64,000 bases of DNA, from positions 1 to 64,000 of the forward strand of contig JAPLSA010000025.1 of NCBI GenBank assembly GCA_026398815.1. Reading direction: 5' to 3'. Shown piece by piece: positions 8,636 through 17,745 of this stretch. The position numbers and the translations under genes are program-made. The stretch comes from Gammaproteobacteria bacterium. GTDB taxonomy: Bacteria > Pseudomonadota > Gammaproteobacteria > Nevskiales > Nevskiaceae. Numbering within the stretch: the stretch's first letter is position 1; every line of letters starts with the position of its first letter. The notes beneath the pieces were generated by a model. That model saw only the letters and a program-made list of their open reading frames with translations. It searched no databases and had not been told where the DNA came from.

Positions 8636-10059
8636 GCCGGCGTCGGCGACGCTGGCAGGCGGACCGTACCGGTGCGCGCGTCCGGTGACGGCAGCGCGCC
8701 CGGCTTCAGCTGGACCTGCGGCACGTTCGGCTGACGGCGGACCGCCGGTTGTGGCGCTGGCTGGCTCACTGCCGGTACCGGCTGCCCGGGCGAACCGCCC
8801 GACGGCGACAGGTTTACCGACGGCACTTTTTCCGCTGCCGGCGCTGATGAGGGCGACGACGAAGGCAGCGGCGCCGGCTGCGGCGCGAACTCCGATGCAT
8901 TGACGCGCGGGTCGCGCTGCAGCTTCAACACATCGCCGGGCGTCAGCGTGATCACCGGAACATTCGGCTGGCGGCGCACCTGCGGCTGGTTCTCGACCGG
9001 CGCCGGGGTAGCTGCGGCGGCAGGCGGCATGGCCACGGCCGGCGTCTCGACGACCGGCGGGGTCGCTGCCGGTGGCGGCAGCGGCAGGGCGGTGGCGGCA
9101 GTGGCCGGCGGCTCGACCGGCGCCGGCGTGTCACCCGGCACGATGGTCGGCTCCGGCGGTGGCGGCTCCGTTCCCCGGGCCAGCGGCTCGGCCGGCTTGG
9201 CAACCCCCGGCGTCGCTGGCACCGGAGCAGCAGCCTGCGCTGCCGGAGGCGCGGTAACCAGGGGCTGCGGCGGGCTGTCGGTGGCGGCAGTCGGCGGCGT
9301 GGTGGCGACCACAGCCGCCGGTGCAGCCGTCGAGGCGGTTGCCGTGCAGCCGTTTTCGTCGACCCGCTCGCCAAGCGCCGTGCCGGGGCAGCGGTCGCGG
9401 CCATTGGCCACGCCGTCGAAATCGTCATCCAGCGAGCAGCCATCGGCATCGACGCGCGCGCCGCGCACCGAATAAGGACACTGGTCGATCACATCGGGTA
9501 CGCCATCGGCATCGCCGTCGGCCTTGCCGTCAACTGGGGCAGCCACTGCCGGTGCGGCCGCCGGCGCCGGGGTAGCGGCGGCAACCGGTGCAGGAGCCGG
9601 AGCTGGGGTGCCGGCAGCAACCGGTGCCGGAGCCGGAGTCGGAGTCGGAGTCGGAGTCGGATCAGCCGGCGCCGCAGCGCTAGCAGCGTCAAGGCTGCAG
9701 CCGTTGCCGTCGACGCGCTCGCCGGCCGGCGTCGCCGGGCATTGGTCACGGCCATTGGCTACACCGTCGAAATCATCATCGAGCGCACAGCCATCGGCGC
9801 CGACCGGCGTTCCTGCGACCGAATACGGGCACTGGTCCGCCGCGTCGGGCACGCCGTCGCCGTCGGCATCGCCATTGATGCTGCAACCGTCGGCATTCAC
9901 CTTGGTGCCAGCGGGGGTGTACGGGCAATCGTCGAGTTCGTCGGACACGCCGTCGCCATCACCGTCGACGACCAGCGTAGGCGCCGCAGCCAGCTGCATC
10001 GGCCCGAGCAACAGCACGGCAAGCAACGCCGAGGCTCGGGAGCGTGCGGTGGAATTCAT
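8620..10059 (-). CDS. Secreted thrombospondin type-3 repeat, proline/alanine-rich protein
   Basis: A 479-residue exported protein. Residues 1-26 form a signal peptide ending near LAAAPT. Calcium-binding thrombospondin type-3 repeats (DxDxDGVxDxxDxCP) occupy about residues 30-125 and again about 180-240, separated by a low-complexity Pro/Thr/Ala linker. The C-terminal half is a Pro/Ala-rich region in which RRQPNVP followed by L-x-PG recurs twice. Type-3 repeats usually precede an OmpA domain in outer-membrane proteins. No such domain is present here, so this is either a truncated relative or a free extracellular or periplasmic spacer protein. Its 3' end overlaps hemH. Confidence 0.8.
   Translation of the reverse strand: MNSTARSRASALLAVLLLGPMQLAAAPTLVVDGDGDGVSDELDDCPYTPAGTKVNADGCSINGDADGDGVPDAADQCPYSVAGTPVGADGCALDDDFDGVANGRDQCPATPAGERVDGNGCSLDAASAAAPADPTPTPTPTPAPAPVAAGTPAPAPAPVAAATPAPAAAPAVAAPVDGKADGDADGVPDVIDQCPYSVRGARVDADGCSLDDDFDGVANGRDRCPGTALGERVDENGCTATASTAAPAAVVATTPPTAATDSPPQPLVTAPPAAQAAAPVPATPGVAKPAEPLARGTEPPPPEPTIVPGDTPAPVEPPATAATALPLPPPAATPPVVETPAVAMPPAAAATPAPVENQPQVRRQPNVPVITLTPGDVLKLQRDPRVNASEFAPQPAPLPSSSPSSAPAAEKVPSVNLSPSGGSPGQPVPAVSQPAPQPAVRRQPNVPQVQLKPGALPSPDARTGTVRLPASPTPAQPAP
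9629..9661. repeat. Hexanucleotide microsatellite within the repeat protein gene
   Basis: Five tandem copies of a GGAGTC-like hexamer (the first reads GGAGCC) plus a partial copy, coding for alternating Pro-Thr in the linker. A length change by whole hexamers keeps frame, so this tract could vary in length without disrupting the protein. Confidence 0.8.
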
Positions 10060-10194
10060 CAGATTGAGTCCCTGTCAAGAATGAATCGCAGTTAACCTGC
10101 GTTATTTGCGAATCTAATGCACTGAATGTACCCGATCCGGGGGGGATTTTCGCCGGATTAACATTCCTATGCTCCGCACTGACCTGTTTTGTCC

Positions 10195-10791
10195 ATGTCG
10201 CCCATCACGCCACGTCTTCCGCTGATTCTCGCTTCAGGCTCCCGCTACCGCGCCAGCCTCCTGGCCCGCCTGGGTGTGCCATTCGAGGCAATTGCCTCGG
10301 ATGCGGACGAAAGCCGCCTTCCAGGTGAATCGCCGCAGGCGCTTGCGGAACGGCTGGCAGAGGTCAAGGCGCAGCGGCTGGCAGCGCGATTCCCGGAACG
10401 CTGGGTGCTGGGCTCCGACCAAGTCGCCGCGCTGGGCGACCGCGTGCTCGGCAAGCCCGGCAGCCGGGACGCCGCAATTGCCCAGCTCAGCGCGCAATCC
10501 GGCCGACAGGTCGATTTCATCACCGCTGTCGCGCTGGTCCAGGCGGCCAGCGGCGCGGTGCATCGCCACGTCGATCTGACCCGCGTGCGTTTCCGCCAGC
10601 TGACGGCCGAGGAAATCGAGCGCTATGTCGACGCCGAGCCGGCCTTCGACTGCGCCGGCAGCTTCAAGAGCGAGGGGCTCGGCATCGCGCTGGTCGAGGC
10701 GATCGACAGCGCCGACGCCACCGGCCTCGTCGGCCTGCCGCTGATCGCGGTGCGCCGGCTGCTGGCGGCGATCGGCCAGTCGCTGCCATGA
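10195..10791 (+). CDS. Maf-family nucleotide pyrophosphatase, YceF type
   Basis: A 198-residue cytoplasmic Maf/YceF protein, expected to hydrolyse modified nucleoside triphosphates (7-methyl-GTP in the characterised YceF). It opens with LILASGSRYRASLL. It has the catalytic GSDQVAALGDRVLGKP region near residue 70 and CAGSFKSEGLGI plus TGLVGLPL near the C terminus, matching YceF rather than the dTTP-directed branch. The ATG at 10195 is preferred to an in-frame TTG two codons upstream. In many gammaproteobacteria yceF lies in the rne-rluC-HAD hydrolase neighbourhood. Here it is separated from gph by about 1 kb of low-GC DNA and faces it. Confidence 0.9.
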   Translation: MSPITPRLPLILASGSRYRASLLARLGVPFEAIASDADESRLPGESPQALAERLAEVKAQRLAARFPERWVLGSDQVAALGDRVLGKPGSRDAAIAQLSAQSGRQVDFITAVALVQAASGAVHRHVDLTRVRFRQLTAEEIERYVDAEPAFDCAGSFKSEGLGIALVEAIDSADATGLVGLPLIAVRRLLAAIGQSLP

Positions 10792-10809
10792 ACATGCAAT
10801 AGTGCTCAC

Positions 10810-11235
10810 GTGAGCGACCACTTTCCTTCAACTTATGGCGAGGTCTCAGATACCTTTTCCTGGGTATTGCTCGGCGTCCCCGATTTCGCCTTTGCAAACC
10901 AAAACCGAGGTTCGCGGGCGCCTGTGACAACGGAAACGGCATTTGATGACCTAATGCGAGGCGTGTCACATGTGCGCGCCCGAATGAATAGGCCTGAAGC
11001 AATTGCACTCTTTGATGAGTGCCTTCTTGAACTGGAAATCACAAGACAGCTATGCCTTTCGGGCAATGATCTATCTGGTCAAGTCGTTGAAGGCTTACAG
11101 AAATTGCTGCGGGACCACGATTTGTTCCGAAGAGCCTACAAGATGCGTCGCGGCCCGAAGGTAGTTCATATGAAGCCGCCATTTCTTTCCGAGGAGGAGG
11201 ACCCCGACGCCGACGATCCAGACTTTGAGCCCTAG
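10810..11235 (+). CDS. Hypothetical protein, low-GC orphan
   Basis: A 141-residue predicted soluble protein that I do not recognise. It starts with GTG and has no clear ribosome-binding site. An internal GTG at about 10924 or an ATG further on are alternatives, since the C-terminal 100 residues look most protein-like. The C terminus is strongly acidic (EEEDPDADDPDFEP). Codon use is visibly more AT-rich than in flanking genes, and the gene ends inside a 14-bp tandem duplication. The setting resembles an integron cassette: a short orphan gene, AT-rich, with the next orphan starting just after an attC-like core. Confidence 0.6.
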   Translation: MSDHFPSTYGEVSDTFSWVLLGVPDFAFANQNRGSRAPVTTETAFDDLMRGVSHVRARMNRPEAIALFDECLLELEITRQLCLSGNDLSGQVVEGLQKLLRDHDLFRRAYKMRRGPKVVHMKPPFLSEEEDPDADDPDFEP

Positions 11236-11251
11236 CATTTGAGCCCTAGCA
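11224..11251. repeat. Perfect 14-bp tandem duplication spanning a stop codon
   Basis: The 14-mer TTTGAGCCCTAGCA occurs twice back to back (11224-11237 and 11238-11251). The first copy contains the TAG stop of the upstream orphan gene. It looks like a recent slippage or junction duplication. Confidence 0.85.
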
Positions 11252-11299
11252 AGAGCATCAAGTCGACGCCCGCGCCTCCGCTTACGCGCCGCATTAGCC
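11241..11299. other. Possible degenerate attC site between two orphan genes
   Basis: A GAGCCCTAGC left end, a GC-rich centre with ATCAAGTCGACG, and a right end GCATTAGCC 11 nt before the next gene's ATG. The arrangement resembles an attC whose right core has mutated from GTTAGCC to ATTAGCC. Arm pairing is poor, so this is a weak call. Confidence 0.25.
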
Positions 11300-11309
11300 G
11301 TCAAAGCAA

Positions 11310-11687
11310 ATGGATAGCTCGCTTACAGTAGACCTGATCACTCAGAGTCCAAATGGCACGTGGAATCTCGTCTTGGTGGAAGAAGGACCGTGGCCCCCGG
11401 AGAAACACGAGGTTGAGCTTCATCGCCTGCAAGATCGTCTTCTCGCATGCTTTGACGCTGTAGTTGGCGGCCACCTAGCAGCCCAGTTCCCGGAATCCGA
11501 CAGGTCGGACGTCAACATCCGCTTGGACTGCTACAACCTTGAACGCTGCTTGATCACGCCGATTTTCGAGGCAGTCAGGCAGTACGTCGATGAGCAACCT
11601 GATTGCAGGGCCGCCGTGGACACCAGTCCACACGTAAAGACGGTCTTGTTAGAGCTTAACCTCCGGGAGTACGTCGTTGACCGCTAA
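11310..11687 (+). CDS. Hypothetical protein, low-GC orphan (possibly DUF6572-like)
   Basis: A 125-residue predicted soluble protein. It opens with a short beta segment (VDLITQSPNGTWNLVLVEEGPWPP), then a helix, then a strand-helix-strand pattern. This general layout recalls the DUF6572-type proteins often found in cassette arrays, but the family assignment is a guess. Base composition is AT-richer than the genome around it. Its TAA stop is part of GCTAAC, which pairs with GTTAGC 95 bp downstream. A stop codon embedded in the left core of an attC is typical of integron cassettes. Confidence 0.6.
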   Translation: MDSSLTVDLITQSPNGTWNLVLVEEGPWPPEKHEVELHRLQDRLLACFDAVVGGHLAAQFPESDRSDVNIRLDCYNLERCLITPIFEAVRQYVDEQPDCRAAVDTSPHVKTVLLELNLREYVVDR

Positions 11688-11786
11688 CTAGCAGATGCAG
11701 CGAAGATCTCTGCTGTCGGTGAGCCGTCAATCAAATTCAAGGATTAGTGTGGGCGGCAGAGCCCGAACTGATCGCGGGCGTTAGCC
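11680..11786. other. Candidate attC-like inverted repeat after the second orphan gene
   Basis: The outer cores GCTAAC (11681-11686) and GTTAGC (11780-11785) are exact complements, and an inner CTCTGCTG / CGGCAGAG pair supports folding. The stretch between cores and inner arms pairs only partly. The right core also contains the stop codon of the convergent gph gene. Suggestive, not proven. Confidence 0.3.
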
Positions 11787-12434
11787 ACCAACCAGCCAGG
11801 CCGGCAGCGCATGCACCCCGTCGACCACCGCCCGCGCGCCGGCCTTGTGCAGGCGGCCGGGTTCGTGGACGCCGCAGGCCACGCCGAGCGCCGGCATGCC
11901 GATCGCCCGCGCCATCGCCACGTCGTATTCGGTGTCGCCGATCATCAGCGCCCGCTCGGGGGACACGCCGGTTTCGCGCAGGATTTCCTCGAGCATCAGC
12001 GGATGCGGCTTGTCGGCGGTTTCGTCGGCGCAGCGGCTGGTCTCGAACAGCGGCCGGACGTGGCCGTGATCGTCGAACGCGCCTTCCAGCCCGGCGCGCG
12101 GCTTGCCGGTGGCCACCGCCAGCCGGAAGCCGAGGCCGCGCAGTTCCGCCAGCGCATCGGCGGCACCGTCGAACAGCGGCGTCGAATGGATCTTCAGCCC
12201 GGATTCCCGGCGATGCAGCATCAGCTGGCGCATCACCCACTGCGGCTCGAACTCCGGATACAGGCGGCGCATGCCGTCTTCCAGCCCAAGGCCGATCAGC
12301 TCGGCGATCTGATGGTTCTCGCGCGGCGGCAGGCCGAGATCGCGGATCGCCGCCTGCGTGGTGCTGACGATCAGCCCGGCCGAATCGGCGAGGGTTCCAT
12401 CCCAGTCGAAGATCAGCAGCTCGAACGCCGGCAT
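11781..12434 (-). CDS. gph: HAD-superfamily phosphatase (phosphoglycolate phosphatase-like)
   Basis: A 217-residue HAD hydrolase of subfamily IA. Motif I is FDWDGTLADS at residues 9-18, with the nucleophilic aspartate. Motif II is VATGKPR, motif III the lysine in DKPHP, and motif IV GDTEYDVAMA. The helical cap domain (about 20-85) matches phosphoglycolate phosphatase-like enzymes. The substrate is uncertain, as this branch downstream of rluC is often annotated only as a HAD hydrolase. It begins 4 bp after the rluC stop, so the two are cotranscribed. Its stop codon lies within the possible attC core of the neighbouring low-GC island. Confidence 0.85.
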   Translation of the reverse strand: MPAFELLIFDWDGTLADSAGLIVSTTQAAIRDLGLPPRENHQIAELIGLGLEDGMRRLYPEFEPQWVMRQLMLHRRESGLKIHSTPLFDGAADALAELRGLGFRLAVATGKPRAGLEGAFDDHGHVRPLFETSRCADETADKPHPLMLEEILRETGVSPERALMIGDTEYDVAMARAIGMPALGVACGVHEPGRLHKAGARAVVDGVHALPAWLVGG

Positions 12435-12438
12435 GCGC

Positions 12439-13872
12439 TCAGCGTCCCGGCCCGAGCACGTCGAGGAACTCGCGCAGTTCCTCGGTCATCGGCGCGTTGA
12501 GGATCAGCTTGCCGAACTCGCCATCGGCCGGCAGCTGCAGGAAGTGCGAGTGCAGGAACATCCGCCGCAGGCCCTTGTCGCGGATCGGCTTCTGGTCGTC
12601 GCGGAGGCCGTACTTACGGTCGCCGGCCACCGGATGGCCGAGCGCCAGTGCATGCACGCGGATCTGGTGGGTGCGGCCGGAAAAGATGTGCACCTCGCAG
12701 AGCGTGGCGTCCTTGTAGTGCGCCTGCGGCACGAAGCGCGACTTCGACGGCTTGCCGTCTTCCTCGTCGATGTCGATGAAGCGCTCGCCGCCGGGAATCG
12801 AGCGCTTGACCAGCGCGGCGTCGACATCGCGGGCGCCGCCCTGCAGCCGGCCGACGATCAGCGCGAAGTAGCGCTTGTCGGCCAGGCCTTCGCGGAACGC
12901 GCGTTGGGCGCGCAGCAGGCCCGGGCGGGATTTCGCCAGCAGCAGCACGCCGCTGGTGTCGCGGTCGAGACGGTGGGCCAGTTCCAGGAAGTCGTACTTG
13001 CCCCAGCTGCGCGCCGCCTCGATGACGCCGTAGGCGATGCCGGTGCCGCCATGCGAGGCGAGCCCGGCCGGCTTGCAGATCGCCAGGTAATGCTCGTCCT
13101 CGTGGACGATGGCCTCGCGCAGCCGGTTCAGCACCGCGTCCGGCGCCCGCACCTGCTCGGTTTTCTCGGCGATCCGCACCGGCGGAATGCGCACTTCCTC
13201 GCCCAGCGCCAGCTTGCGGTCCGGCTTCGCCCGGCCGCCGTCCACCCGCACCTGCCCGGAACGCAGGATCAGGTAGATGTGCGACTTCGGCACGCCCGGC
13301 AGGCACTTCATCAGGTAGTTGTCGATGCGCTGGCCGTCCTCGTTCGGGCCGATCGTCATGTGCACGACCACGCTCGGCAGGTTGGCCGGCTCGGCGACCT
13401 TGGCCTTCACGGCCGCGCGCGACACCGGATTGAACTTCGGCGCGTGGACCTTCTTCCGCGCTGGCGCGGCCGGCCGGCCAGAGAACGGCTTGCCGGACGC
13501 GACCTTCGCCGCCGGTTTCGACGCCGGCCGTGCCGTGCCGGCCGCAGCCGGCCTTGCCGCCTTCGGGCGTCCGGCATCCTTGCTGCGCATGGCCGCGCGA
13601 TCCGCCGGGGCCGCTGCCGCCGGCCGGCCGGCCGGCTTGTCCGACCGCGCCGGCAGCGGGTTCAGCACATTGTTCCAGTCGCCCTTCTGGCGCGGCGCAT
13701 AGCCCGACTTGCCACCTGCTGGCCGCGCCGCACGCGGCTGATTGCCGCCACCGCCGCCGCTGCGGGCAGCCGGCTTGCCAGCGGTGCGGCCGGCCGCCGG
13801 CGCAGCCTTGCGAGCGGGTGGCCGGGAGCCCGGACGGGAAGCGGCGGACTTGGCGGCAGGCTTGCGATTCAC
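12439..13872 (-). CDS. rluC: 23S rRNA pseudouridine synthase RluC with long basic N-terminal extension
   Basis: A 477-residue protein whose last 310 residues are RluC: an S4 RNA-binding domain (about 170-235, IDNYLMKCLPGVPKSHIYLI) and a pseudouridine synthase domain with the catalytic aspartate in HRLDRDTSG. RluC modifies U955, U2504 and U2580 of 23S rRNA in E. coli. The first roughly 150 residues are a disordered Ala/Pro/Lys/Arg-rich tail absent from the typical 320-residue enzyme. The start is GTG at 13872. An internal start that drops part of the tail cannot be excluded. It is divergent from rne and followed directly by gph, the conserved gammaproteobacterial order. Confidence 0.92.
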   Translation of the reverse strand: MNRKPAAKSAASRPGSRPPARKAAPAAGRTAGKPAARSGGGGGNQPRAARPAGGKSGYAPRQKGDWNNVLNPLPARSDKPAGRPAAAAPADRAAMRSKDAGRPKAARPAAAGTARPASKPAAKVASGKPFSGRPAAPARKKVHAPKFNPVSRAAVKAKVAEPANLPSVVVHMTIGPNEDGQRIDNYLMKCLPGVPKSHIYLILRSGQVRVDGGRAKPDRKLALGEEVRIPPVRIAEKTEQVRAPDAVLNRLREAIVHEDEHYLAICKPAGLASHGGTGIAYGVIEAARSWGKYDFLELAHRLDRDTSGVLLLAKSRPGLLRAQRAFREGLADKRYFALIVGRLQGGARDVDAALVKRSIPGGERFIDIDEEDGKPSKSRFVPQAHYKDATLCEVHIFSGRTHQIRVHALALGHPVAGDRKYGLRDDQKPIRDKGLRRMFLHSHFLQLPADGEFGKLILNAPMTEELREFLDVLGPGR

Positions 13873-14363
13873 GGCGATCTCGGCGGGGCAACGTGGTTAC
13901 GGCAGTGCGTCAGGACCGTGACGCCGGGATCCGGCGGCGAGCCAATGGCTCGGTGAAACCGCCGTTGCTGGTCGGGGACGGCCGGTTCGAGCCATGCCCT
14001 TGAGCGGCAACGCAAAACTACCGCAGGCGGGAAGTTCGTGGCACACTTCGGCACGTCTGTCGCGCAGGTGCCAGACGAAAAACTCAGCGATCGACCCACG
14101 GGTTGTCGCCGGGGCCCTGGCAGGACTCAGCGGGTGCGCATGGTAACAAAACCGTCCGCCTTGCCAGCGCCAATTCCGCTAGCCATCAGCACGCTGATCC
14201 CTGACGGGTCGGCGTTCCGCACATCCAGCGTTCCCGCACGAGGCGGGGATGAATCGACGATCGAACCATCACAATTTCGTAACGATCGAGGCGCGCCACA
14301 GACGCGCCGCATCCCGTGTCGCGCGGTCGAGCGTGTCAACAGACAGCATTCGAGACCGCCACC
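13873..14363. other. Divergent rluC-rne control region
   Basis: About 490 bp without a gene. By comparison with other proteobacteria it should hold the rluC promoter and a long rne leader, since rne mRNA is autoregulated through its 5' untranslated region. I could not pick a confident -35/-10 pair. An AT-richer patch at about 14265-14285 is the likeliest promoter area. Confidence 0.4.
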
Positions 14364-17300
14364 ATGAAGAGAATCCTGATCAACGCCACACAGCGCGAGG
14401 AATTGCGCGTGGGCATCGTCGACGGGCAAAAGCTTTACGACCTTGATATCGAACTGGCCTCGCGCGAGCAGCGCAAGTCCAATGTCTACAAGGGCAAGAT
14501 CACCCGCGTCGAGCCGAGCCTCGAAGCCTGCTTCGTCGACTACGGCGCGGAACGTCACGGCTTCCTGCCGCTGAAGGAAATCCACCGCGACTACTACCGG
14601 CCGAATGCTCCGGCCGGCGGCGGCAAGAACAACATGCGGGAACTGATCGCCGAAGGCTCGGAGATCATCGTCCAGGTCGAAAAGGAAGAACGCGGCAACA
14701 AGGGCGCCGCGCTGACCACCTACGTCAGCCTCGCTGGCCGCTACCTGGTGCTGATGCAGAACAACCCGAAGGCCGGCGGCATTTCCCGGCGCGTCGAAGG
14801 CGAGGAACGCGAGGAAGCGCGCGAGGCACTGGCGGCGCTGACCATTCCGGACGGCATGGGCATCATCGTTCGCACCAACGGCATCGGCCGCTCCGCACCC
14901 GAACTGCAGACCGACCTCGACCAGCTGGCCGACACCTGGGGCCGCATTACCCAGGCGGCCGGCGAGCTGCCGGCGCCGTTCCCGCTGTACAAGGAAAACA
15001 ACGTCGTGCTGCGGGCGCTGCGCGACTACCTGCGCCCGGACATCGGCGAGGTGATCGTCGACAACGCCGAGATCTACGAGGAAGCCCGGGCGCAGATGGA
15101 GCGCTCGATGCCGGCCGAGAAGCACAAGCTGAAGCTGTACCGCGACGACATCCCGCTGTTCTCGCGCTACCAGGTCGAAAGCCAGATCGAATCGGCGCAC
15201 GAGCGCATGGTCCGCCTGCCATCCGGTGGCTCGATCGTCATCGACCACACCGAAGCGCTGACCGCGATCGACATCAACTCGGCGAAGGCGACCGGCGGGG
15301 GCGGCATCGAGGAAACCGCACTGCAGACCAACCTGGAAGCGGCCGAGGAAATCGCCCGCCAGCTGCGCCTGCGCGATCTCGGCGGCCTGATCGTGATCGA
15401 TTTCATCGACATGAACTCGACCAAGAACCAGCGCGAAGTCGAGAAGGCCGTGCAGGAAGCCTGCGACATCGACCGCGCCCGCGTGCAGGTCGGCCGCCTG
15501 AGCCGCTTCGGCCTGCTGGAAATGAGCCGCCAGCGCCTGCGCCCCAGCTTGTCCGAGCACACCCAGATCGCCTGCCCGCGCTGCGAAGGCCGCGGCCAGA
15601 TCCGCTCGGTCGAATCGCTGGCGCTGGCCGCGCTGCGCCTGATCGAGGAAGAGTGCATGAAGGACCGCACCGGCCGCGTGATCGCGCAGCTGCCGGTCGA
15701 TGTCGCCACCTTCCTGCTCAACGAGAAGCGCGGCGTGATCGGCGAGCTGGAATCGCGCTACATGGTGGTCGTCACCCTGGTGCCGAACGAGACGCTGGAA
15801 ACGCCGAAGTACGAAATCCTGCGCATCCGCACCGACCATCTGTCGCAGGGCGAAAACGCCGGCATGAGCTACCGCCTGCCGCAGGACTTCAAGGCCGAGG
15901 CGCGCGCTGCGCTGGTCGGCAGCGGCACCCCGCAGGGGCCGCGTGGCGCCTCCGGCGAAGCCGCCGTCAAGGCGCTGCTGCCGAATGCCCCGGCACCGCT
16001 ACCGCTGGATGCGCCGGACCCGACCATCGCGGCGCCCGCCGCCAAGACGCAGCTGCCGGCACCGGCGGCCGTGCTGAAGCCGGTGGCCTCGGGCGGCTTC
16101 GTCGCCTGGGTGCTGCGCCTGCTCGGCATCGGCAAGCGCGCCAGCAACACCGCTACGCCGGCCCGCAAGGCCGACGGCAACAGCAACGGCCAGCGCCAGC
16201 AGCAGGGCGCCCGCAACGGCGGCCAGCAGCAGGGCGGCCAGCAGCGCCAAGGCCGTGATGGCGGACGTGACGGCAATCGCGACGGACGCCGTGACGGCGG
16301 CCGGCCGCAGGACGGCCAGCAGCGCCGCGACGGTCGCCAGGACGGCGGCCGCGACGGCAACCGGGATGCGCGCCGCGACGGCCAGCAGCCGCCGCGCCGC
16401 GACGGCCGCAACGGCAACGAGCCGCGTGCCGACGGCGCCAGCAATGGCAACGGCAACAACAACCGGCCGCAGAACCAGAATGGCGGCCAGGGCCGCCAGG
16501 ACGCACGCCAGGACGGCCGTGGCGAAGGACGTGGCGAGCGCGGCCAGCAGCAGCCGCGCCAGCCGCAGGCACCGCGCCAGCCGCAGAACCCGGCACCGCG
16601 TCCGGCAGCAGCGGCTGCGGATGGCGAACTGCCAGCCGTCGCCGTCGCAGCCGCCGTGGTCGGCGCGCCACTGCTGGCCGATGCCGCCGCAGCCGCTGCG
16701 CCGGTGGAATCGATGAGCGCGCTGCTGGCGTCGACGGCAGTCGACAACCCCGCCGAAGGCGACGCCGTGGCTGCCGATCCGGCCGCCACCGCCGCCAATG
16801 GCGAACCGCGCGAAGGCGGCAGCCGGCGGGGTCGGCGTGGCCGCCGCGGTCGCGGCCGTGGCCGCAATGGCGAAGCCGGCGAACGCAACTCGAACGGGGC
16901 GCCCGGCAGCGAAGGCGACGCAGCGGACGATGCCGCCGATGGCGACGACAACGAACTCGCCGCTGGCGGCCTGAACGGCGCCGACGAGCTGCCGCCGATG
17001 TTCGATCCGGCTGCCCTCGAAGTGCTGCCGTCGAGCGACGAACCGGGCTACGCGCCGCGCCGCGACCAGCGCCCGGCGCGCGTCGAGGCCGCGCCGGCCG
17101 TCGAGGCAGCCGTGGTGGCAGCCGTCGAAGAAGTCGAGACAGCGGCGCAAGCCGCCCCTGCGGAAGACGCGGCGCCGGTTGCCGACGCAGCTGTGGTGAT
17201 CGCGGCCGTCGAAGCGCCGTCGCCGATGGCCGCTGTCGAAACGCCGGTCGAGCCCGTGGTCGAGACGGCGACCGAGACGGTGACCGAGGTCGCAGCCGTC

Positions 17301-17633
17301 GAGACGCCGGCTGCGGAACCCGTGCAGTTCGCCGAACCGGTGCCGGCCGCACCGCTGGTGGTGGCCGAAGCACCGGTGGTGGTGGAAGTTGCCCCGCCTG
17401 CCGCCGTCGAGGCCGTGGCAGCGGCCGAACCGGCACCGATCGTCGAACCGCTGGTTGCGGCCGAAGCGGTTGCTGCGATCACCGAACCGGCCATGACGCC
17501 GGCCGTGCAGGCCGAACCGGCAGCGGTTGTGGCGGCGGTCCCGGCCGCACCGATCGACGAGGCTGCGCCGGCTGCAGCCGCCGATGGCAGCACCGACGAC
17601 AGCGCCGTGAAGAAGTCCGACACGGTTGCCTGA
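14364..17633 (+). CDS. rne: Ribonuclease E
   Basis: A 1089-residue endoribonuclease, the scaffold of the RNA degradosome. The S1 domain (about 35-120) is followed by the DNase I-like catalytic domain with D303 in [11 protein letters not shown] and D346 in [10 protein letters not shown]. The zinc-link cysteines C404 and C407 are in CPRCEGRG, all at E. coli numbering. Residues from about 520 on are disordered: an Arg/Gly/Asp/Gln-rich stretch (about 600-740), an [14 protein letters not shown] patch, then an Ala/Val/Glu/Pro-rich tail of about 180 residues. ATG 14364 gives the family start [16 protein letters not shown]. An upstream in-frame GTG at 14316 is unlikely. A strong bidirectional terminator follows. 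Confidence 0.97.
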   Translation: MKRILINATQREELRVGIVDGQKLYDLDIELASREQRKSNVYKGKITRVEPSLEACFVDYGAERHGFLPLKEIHRDYYRPNAPAGGGKNNMRELIAEGSEIIVQVEKEERGNKGAALTTYVSLAGRYLVLMQNNPKAGGISRRVEGEEREEAREALAALTIPDGMGIIVRTNGIGRSAPELQTDLDQLADTWGRITQAAGELPAPFPLYKENNVVLRALRDYLRPDIGEVIVDNAEIYEEARAQMERSMPAEKHKLKLYRDDIPLFSRYQVESQIESAHERMVRLPSGGSIVIDHTEALTAIDINSAKATGGGGIEETALQTNLEAAEEIARQLRLRDLGGLIVIDFIDMNSTKNQREVEKAVQEACDIDRARVQVGRLSRFGLLEMSRQRLRPSLSEHTQIACPRCEGRGQIRSVESLALAALRLIEEECMKDRTGRVIAQLPVDVATFLLNEKRGVIGELESRYMVVVTLVPNETLETPKYEILRIRTDHLSQGENAGMSYRLPQDFKAEARAALVGSGTPQGPRGASGEAAVKALLPNAPAPLPLDAPDPTIAAPAAKTQLPAPAAVLKPVASGGFVAWVLRLLGIGKRASNTATPARKADGNSNGQRQQQGARNGGQQQGGQQRQGRDGGRDGNRDGRRDGGRPQDGQQRRDGRQDGGRDGNRDARRDGQQPPRRDGRNGNEPRADGASNGNGNNNRPQNQNGGQGRQDARQDGRGEGRGERGQQQPRQPQAPRQPQNPAPRPAAAAADGELPAVAVAAAVVGAPLLADAAAAAAPVESMSALLASTAVDNPAEGDAVAADPAATAANGEPREGGSRRGRRGRRGRGRGRNGEAGERNSNGAPGSEGDAADDAADGDDNELAAGGLNGADELPPMFDPAALEVLPSSDEPGYAPRRDQRPARVEAAPAVEAAVVAAVEEVETAAQAAPAEDAAPVADAAVVIAAVEAPSPMAAVETPVEPVVETATETVTEVAAVETPAAEPVQFAEPVPAAPLVVAEAPVVVEVAPPAAVEAVAAAEPAPIVEPLVAAEAVAAITEPAMTPAVQAEPAAVVAAVPAAPIDEAAPAAAADGSTDDSAVKKSDTVA

Positions 17634-17696
17634 GCGGGCAACGGCGCTGGCCGGCTTGGCCCCGCACAGGGGCCGGGCCGCAAAGCCAGCCCGAAC

Positions 17697-17728
17697 AAAA
17701 AAGCCGCGTCGATCGACGCGGCTTTTTT
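17697..17728. terminator. Bidirectional rho-independent terminator between rne and the phosphatase gene
   Basis: A perfect 32-bp palindrome. Six A, a 14-bp-arm GC-rich hairpin core and six T make it a terminator on both strands, serving the convergent rne and LPS-operon transcripts. Confidence 0.92.
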
Positions 17729-17745
17729 GTTGCCCGAGCGTCTGG

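Noticed and set aside
9524..10084. Plus-strand open frame over the repeat protein gene
   Set aside because: Gly/Ala/Val-rich translation of the opposite strand of thrombospondin repeats; no start context and no family.
13873..14363. A small gene in the rluC-rne gap
   Set aside because: Short frames here have biased antisense composition and no ribosome-binding site or domain. The region is better explained as a promoter and leader.
15869..17436. Minus-strand frames over the 3' half of rne
   Set aside because: Arg/Pro/Ser-rich antisense reading of the low-complexity RNase E tail.
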